DNA from: Formicarius rufipectus
Lineage: Eukaryota > Chordata > Aves > Passeriformes > Formicariidae
Length of the DNA stretch: 64,000 nt
Direction of reading: 5' to 3'
NCBI GenBank assembly: GCA_013399695.1
Contig: VXAU01001352.1
Span: 1,170,799 to 1,234,798 of the forward strand
The notes beneath the pieces were generated by a model. That model worked only from the letters and a program-made list of their open reading frames with translations, was not told where the DNA came from and ran no database searches. Shown here piece after piece: positions 60,025 to 64,000 of this stretch (positions are counted from its first letter, which is position 1; the number at the start of each line of letters is the position of its first letter). A program made the position numbers and the translations under genes.

Positions 60025-63000
60025 TGGATGACTGTTTCCAGGCTGACCACCCCTGGATGGTGTGGTACTTCCCTGCTGTTTCTCAACAGCAGCTCACACA
60101 CTCTGCCTCCAAAGAAGTCCAGGATAACTTTTATCCTTTGAAGAGTGTTTGATTAGCTACTATAAAACCTGACTTTATTTCTGAGATGAGGAATCATCAC
60201 ATAACCTGTCCCAGCATTTTGGACAGGTTTGAGGTTCAGCTGCAGATGTAGGTGTGGGATGTATTTTGCAAGGGTGTTGTCTCACTTTGGAATATCTGAA
60301 CTTGAAACAGACCCCAAGATAACTTTTTTGTTTTAAATTATGTATTTTCTTCATACAGAGCAAATGCTATGATTAATGAGTAACTTTTCACAAGAAGTTC
60401 TAACCATTAAGTATAATCATTAAGGAATGTCTGAATAAATAAACAAATAAAGCCATCATTTTTCTACTTTATAACATCCATGATTTCACATGCCTGACTC
60501 TGCATGTTTTAGTGGATTTTGGCAGGTGTAGAATTACCTGTGATCATGATACTTGGTTATTAAAAAAATAATTAGAAATTAATAAAAAAGTGTTAGGGCA
60601 TGTGAGCACTGTTTCACCTGCATTTAATGCTCTCAGGAAGGAGGAAAGTATGTCAAGCTCCGGGAACCTTTGTAAAAGCTCTTGTCAACTGTGTCATAAA
60701 ACATGAGGTGTAAAATGTAGGGGGAAAATGCTATAGAATGTGAGCTTTGTTTGAAAGCTTTATCACAAAGCTTGAGGCTAAAAATGCATAGTCAACCTTC
60801 ACTCTAGAAGTTTTCTTCTCAACGTTTGCTTTACATTTAGGATGTTATTTGTTAGCTATGCTCACTTCCATTGCATGGTCACCATAGTTGGCTGCTACAG
60901 ATTTCATCCTGCTGTGTGCATTGCTGAATATGTTTATTTACTAGTCTAAGCAAACCTAATAAGCTGTCAGGACACTGATTTACAGTAGGGATCAGCTTGA
61001 TGTTTTCATTTTCTTTGCACATGGGGAGGCACTGCCTGCATAACATCAGCTGCTTGCAAATTAATCCCTGCCTGCACCTTTGCCTAGGGCAAAACTACCC
61101 CTTCCATCCCTAACCCCACCCCCCAAAAAAAAAAAGATTTCTTGTAAAGTGGGTTCAGTTGCAGCATGACTCAAGCTTCTCTAGTGCCATTGTGGTCCTC
61201 TCAGACCAGGGAATGAGAGAACACATGTGGCTAGAGAAGAAGAGCAAATACCTCCATCTCCCCTGTCAGTAGATGAGCTGTGTGAGCCTCTGGAAAATGT
61301 GCCAGCTCCTCGTGCTTCACTGAAGTTGAGGGGGGAACGAGTGCAGAGCATTCAAAATCCATATGCTGAACCCAAACTGGGCTGATGTGGATAAGGACAT
61401 CATACAAACCCAGTAAAATTTAGTTATTTTCCCTTTGAAAACTTTTTTTTACAATTGGAATAGATGGTTGTTGGGCATTTTGGATGGCTGAAGGTCCAGA
61501 TTTATGCTTCTAGGATGTTCTTCTAACAGTACATGCTTGTAATTTGTGACTGTTTTTGGTTAACGTGGAATCTAAAGAAAATTTCACTGGCAAAAGGGCT
61601 TATGGCTGTTGCCTGATTAGGTAGGGATGGATCTGATTCACCATGAACACAAGAAGAATTGGTTACAAGAGTTCAGATTTTTTCAGTACTCTAATAAATT
61701 AAAGATTATTCTGTTGGTGAAGGGCCACATGAAGACCTAGGAAATATTTCCTCATAATAAAGATGAGGAAACAAAATCAGTTCCTTCTATTCATAATTTT
61801 TCTCTTCACCTTTTGATGATGAAGTTAAAGCGAGACCATAAATTCAACAACTCAGGGTCATCAAGAAAAACCACGCTGTCTCTCTCAATCATTCCTGAAC
61901 TCTTTCATTGCTTCATACTTTAGGTATCTGCAAGCAATTATTTAGTTTCCAGTCATACCCTGTCATAACTCATATTTCAAGGTATTATCAAGTTTATTAA
62001 TACAAATAATTCTCCTGGCCAAGTGCAGTTTGCAAAATGTTATGTAATGCTCCAGTGACATAGTAGTGAGATTTCTGCAGCATTGCTGAATGGGTCATTG
62101 TGATCACTGGGGGTGTGATTTGCATTTTGTGCAGTGGGTTACCGTATTAGCAGTGCTACCTCAGAATGCCATCTTGGTCCTTCTAGAGTTTAACTAGATT
62201 TTTAAGTATAACCTACTGTAGCTGGGGTTTAAATTTCTCCTTCATAGTTTTCATTCCATGAATCACTGTAACAAGCCCCAGCTTGGTATGAATGATCTAC
62301 CTGCCACTTTTAAATACATCATTGGCACTGTTTCAGCAGCTGTGCTCAAGGGTTTAGCTGGAACATTTCACTACACTCAAAAAAACCCACCTGGCTGCCA
62401 GGGTTCTGAAAGCTGTTACCCATTGTTTTTGGAAGGTCCTGAGCGACTCAGAATGATGTAGCCTCATTACAGCCTCTAATGATCCCTTGTTCTGCCAGCT
62501 GTGGCAATCTGCAGGTATTTCTGGACTTTTCAGTTTCCTTTATGAAATTTTTATTCCTTAGCGAGGGGCTCTTCGGCTTGGCATTATAAAAGTCTCCTGG
62601 GTTAAAGTAAACTTTATTCTTCCTGTCATAACCAGTGTCTTAGTTTACAACTACTCTACCTCAGAAGATCTTTGAATGGTCGTTCTCTTTCTCATTTCTT
62701 TCCTTTCTCTTTTGTGAGTATTTTTTTTTTCATTTAGGTGGAAATTAAGTGAAAAAAAAATTTCTTACTCTGCTTCAAACCCAGTTTTTCTCCTGTAAGG
62801 GACTTGCCCACATGCAAACTTTCCTTTTACTATTCAAGGAAACCAAGGGTGAGATGAACGAAAGACCACAGGAATTTTAGCTGTGAAAATCTCAGCAGCG
62901 AAAGTCAAGCCAAATTATTATGTTTTCTACTTGTCTCAACAGCCATGGTTTGCCTACACTGGATTACTTTTCTTTTTTTCACTAATTGCCTTCAATTACC

Positions 63001-64000
63001 TGAATGCCAATTTACTCAAGGCAATTAAGACATCTCCAAAAGTTAGTTTGGGTAGATACATTTCAGCATCAGAATTGTTGTGTTCCAACTAAGTGAGGTC
63101 CAAGAAAAAAAAGCATGAGTGTCTTGGAAATATCTACTCTAGCTTAAAAATAAAGTAAAAATTTTTATGAAGGAGTTGATCAGCAGTAAGTGAAAACTTG
63201 CATGAAGAAAAATGGATTAAACTGCCCCCCTCTGAAACTCAGCCCTTTTAGCATGTCTCATTCTAGACAAAGGGTTCATAGTTGGAGTGAGGGAGAAAGA
63301 AAGCACAAAATTAATAAAAGTCACTGAAGTGTAGCTGTAGTTAGATGTAGAAACCTGGTTATAGGCATTGTATAGGCTTGCCGAGAGAGCCTTGGTGCAC
63401 TCAAAGGTCTTTGACATCAGTTCTGTGCTATTGAGACTTGTGAAAGGAGATCTGCCTGTTTGCTTGGGCTGGACTCTGTCCTGTGTGGTGCAAGATCAAG
63501 ACAATTTGTGAAACAGGGCAAGACACAAAAGGACCTTTTTTTTTTTATTTTTTTTAATACAGTTGGCAAGGTAAGGTCATTCCACACAGAAGGAACAAGT
63601 TTCATGTTTAAGGAAGCTGGAGAGTTCTATCTCTGTTTCATTACAAAACCTGAAATGACTGAGGGGAGTTTTGGAAGCAGAAAAGGACAAGAGGAGAAGG
63701 CAGCAGAAAACATGTTTAGGACATAACAAATTATGTCCACTACACTGACTCTTTTTCTGTGGCATTATAAATTAAAAACTAACTACAAAAACTACGTGAG
63801 TATCTGTGTGGCATCAGCTACATAATTTTCCATCTCAACAGTGGGAGAGCATAGGAAAAAAAAAAAAAAGAGAGAAAATCAAGTCTTGAAAGGAGAAGCT
63901 GCTGATTATATGGTGAGTTATGCCAAGTATTAGTGCCCTAAACAGGCCATTACTTTGCCAGGACAAGCAGCAAGGGCTCAACTGTTTTGGTTTAGTGTCC

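Larger units (their letters stand above)
56875..64000. other. Non-coding DNA, no gene seen
   Basis: A 7.1-kb stretch with simple repeats (TA run near 57260-57272, T23 at 59103-59125, AATTCTATTT units near 59993-60024, and an A run near 61122-61133). The 168-codon frame at 58663-59169 runs through the T23 tract and ends in a phenylalanine run, so it is not a gene. No exon, RNA gene or classifiable repeat copy was recognised. Confidence 0.6.

Overview
This is a 64 kb piece of vertebrate nuclear DNA, almost certainly from a bird and probably from a songbird (passerine). The evidence is the repeat content. There are four CR1 LINE copies with typical CR1 3' ends, a SINE with a tRNA-Ile head and a CR1-like tail (the TguSINE1 type known from passerines), a degenerate endogenous-retrovirus LTR-pol fragment, and a full-length solo LTR of a type common in bird genomes. 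L1 and Alu are absent. I found no protein-coding exon, tRNA gene, rRNA or CRISPR array that I would defend. Long open frames are rare, lack recognisable domains, and most are explained by repeats or by chance in GC-richer stretches. The window therefore reads as intergenic or intronic DNA.

Layout. 1-5200: non-coding DNA with a clear assembly problem. A 752-bp block (1833-2584) recurs exactly 977 bp later (2810-3561), and 2634-2808 recurs at 3905-4079, with single Ns or an 86-N gap at the joins. 5200-9120: ordinary sequence containing an old tRNA-derived SINE trace (about 7551-7635), a MIR-type CORE-SINE (7722-7902) and a compact palindrome cluster (8015-8041). 9130-9405: a small CpG-rich segment next to a retroviral 3' end (9431-10320, minus strand: integrase C-terminus, polypurine tract, LTR). 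13640-14220: remnant of an old L2/CR1-L3-like LINE. 14881-15439: CR1, minus. 20204-20910: decayed minus-strand coding-like sequence whose best stretch resembles the end of a Ty3/Gypsy gag, which is unusual for a bird. 26167-26276: a 57-bp-period tandem duplication. 27345-27645: CR1, minus.

28000-40200: mostly featureless DNA with simple repeats and one unassigned lysine-rich open frame (39380-39745, minus). 40207-40360: the tRNA-Ile/CR1-tailed SINE, minus. 43191-43862: CR1, minus. 48522-49595: the solo LTR, minus, with a 5-bp target duplication and an internal 64-bp duplicated minisatellite. 55705-56872: CR1, plus, with reverse-transcriptase remnants and an intact 3' end. 56873-64000: no gene seen.

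No set of genes works together here. What the window records is layers of retroposition: MIR and L2-like (oldest), CR1 and its dependent SINE, then retroviral LTRs. I did not find an undescribed biological system. The items most worth checking are the Gypsy-like remnant, the CpG-rich segment beside the LTR, the palindrome cluster and the mis-joined assembly segment.
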